From assembly GCA_902767005.1 (NCBI GenBank), contig CACXFY010000057.1:1-5346 (forward strand): a stretch of DNA of 5,346 nucleotides. The letters are read 5' to 3'. The position numbers and the translations under genes were made by a program. The notes beneath the pieces are model-generated. The model was not told the origin of the DNA. It did no database searches and worked only from the letters and a program-made list of their open reading frames with translations. The stretch comes from an uncultured Erysipelotrichaceae bacterium. Its GTDB lineage: Bacteria > Bacillota_I > Bacilli_A > RF39 > UBA660. This document shows positions 5,225-5,346 of the stretch, piece after piece; within the stretch, counting starts at the first letter, position 1, and each line of letters starts with the position of its first letter.

Positions 5225-5346
5225 ATGAAGAATATAATAAAAATACTATTAATAAATATTCTCTTATTAATGCCTATTATTACATTTGCTCAAGAACAAC
5301 CACTAACAAATAATAATATTCCTAGTTCTGTTACAACAAAGACTGT
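5225..5346 (+). CDS. N-terminal part of an exported protein, possibly TPM-domain (YgcG-like); 3' truncated
   Basis: Forty full codons are visible before the right edge. The start ATG 5225 has a near-ideal AGGAGGT (5211-5217) 7 nt upstream, within the end of the preceding gene. The first 22 residues are a classic signal peptide: MKNIIK, then a hydrophobic core rich in Leu and Ile (about 7-20), then a likely signal-peptidase I site TFA|QEQ after A22. There is no lipobox Cys at the cleavage site. The mature start is polar and Asn/Thr/Ser-rich, like a linker before a domain that lies beyond the window. In Firmicutes, genes for TFIIB-type zinc-ribbon membrane proteins are often followed by TPM-domain envelope proteins with signal peptides, so this is the leading guess. 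It rests on gene order only, since no TPM sequence is visible. Confidence 0.7.
   Translation, partial: MKNIIKILLINILLLMPIITFAQEQPLTNNNIPSSVTTKT

Noticed and set aside
1..5346. CRISPR arrays, tRNA or rRNA genes, insertion sequences, phage or toxin-antitoxin modules
   Set aside because: No regularly spaced direct repeats, cloverleaf-like segments, terminal inverted repeats or transposase/integrase motifs were seen on reading both strands by eye.

Overview
The window is very AT-rich, densely packed bacterial DNA with strong AGGAGG-type ribosome-binding sites. It uses the standard code: Trp is read from TGG, and one gene ends in TGA. WXG100 proteins, a YmfF/YmfH-type M16 peptidase pair, and a TFIIB-type zinc-ribbon membrane protein together suggest a low-GC Firmicute, plausibly an uncultured gut Bacilli or Erysipelotrichia-like lineage. 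This taxonomic guess is inference; no rRNA or other marker is present to settle it.

Layout: (1) Positions 1-210 hold the 3' end of a plus-strand gene whose product ends in a Thr/Asn/Pro-rich tail. (2) Positions 218-264 hold a weak hairpin and an extended -10 promoter. They lead into two adjacent plus-strand WXG100-family genes (290-589 and 603-902), each with a strong Shine-Dalgarno (SD) sequence. (3) Positions 901-928 form a compact bidirectional terminator between convergent operons. (4) On the minus strand, two M16-family genes read leftwards from 3421 to 933: first a YfmF-like protein without the zinc motif, then a YfmH-like protein with HILEH. Their stop and start overlap as GTGA. (5) Positions 3438-3455 carry two back-to-back extended -10 elements in a nearly symmetric sequence, apparently firing the M16 operon leftwards and the next genes rightwards. 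(6) On the plus strand follow a TsaC/YrdC/Sua5-family tRNA-modification gene (3472-4068), a double-zinc-ribbon protein with one C-terminal membrane helix (4111-5223), and the start of a secreted or anchored protein (5225 to the right edge).

How the genes may work together: the two WXG100 proteins look like a co-translated substrate or partner pair of a type VII secretion system, but no secretion machinery lies in the window. The two M16 proteins look like a heterodimeric protease with a split active site: one subunit carries the zinc ligands, the other an Arg/Tyr pair. TsaC makes the threonylcarbamoyl-AMP used for t6A in tRNA. The zinc-ribbon protein and the exported protein after it are separated by 1 nt and probably form one envelope-related unit of unknown function.

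The main points for a second look are the symmetric divergent promoter with predicted leaders of only about 10 nt, the split M16 active site, the variant WXG motif in the second WXG100 protein, and the zinc-ribbon/exported-protein pair. I see no CRISPR array, tRNA, rRNA, insertion sequence or clear phage signature. Most of the window looks like ordinary chromosomal housekeeping and envelope genes. I do not see a convincing wholly new system.
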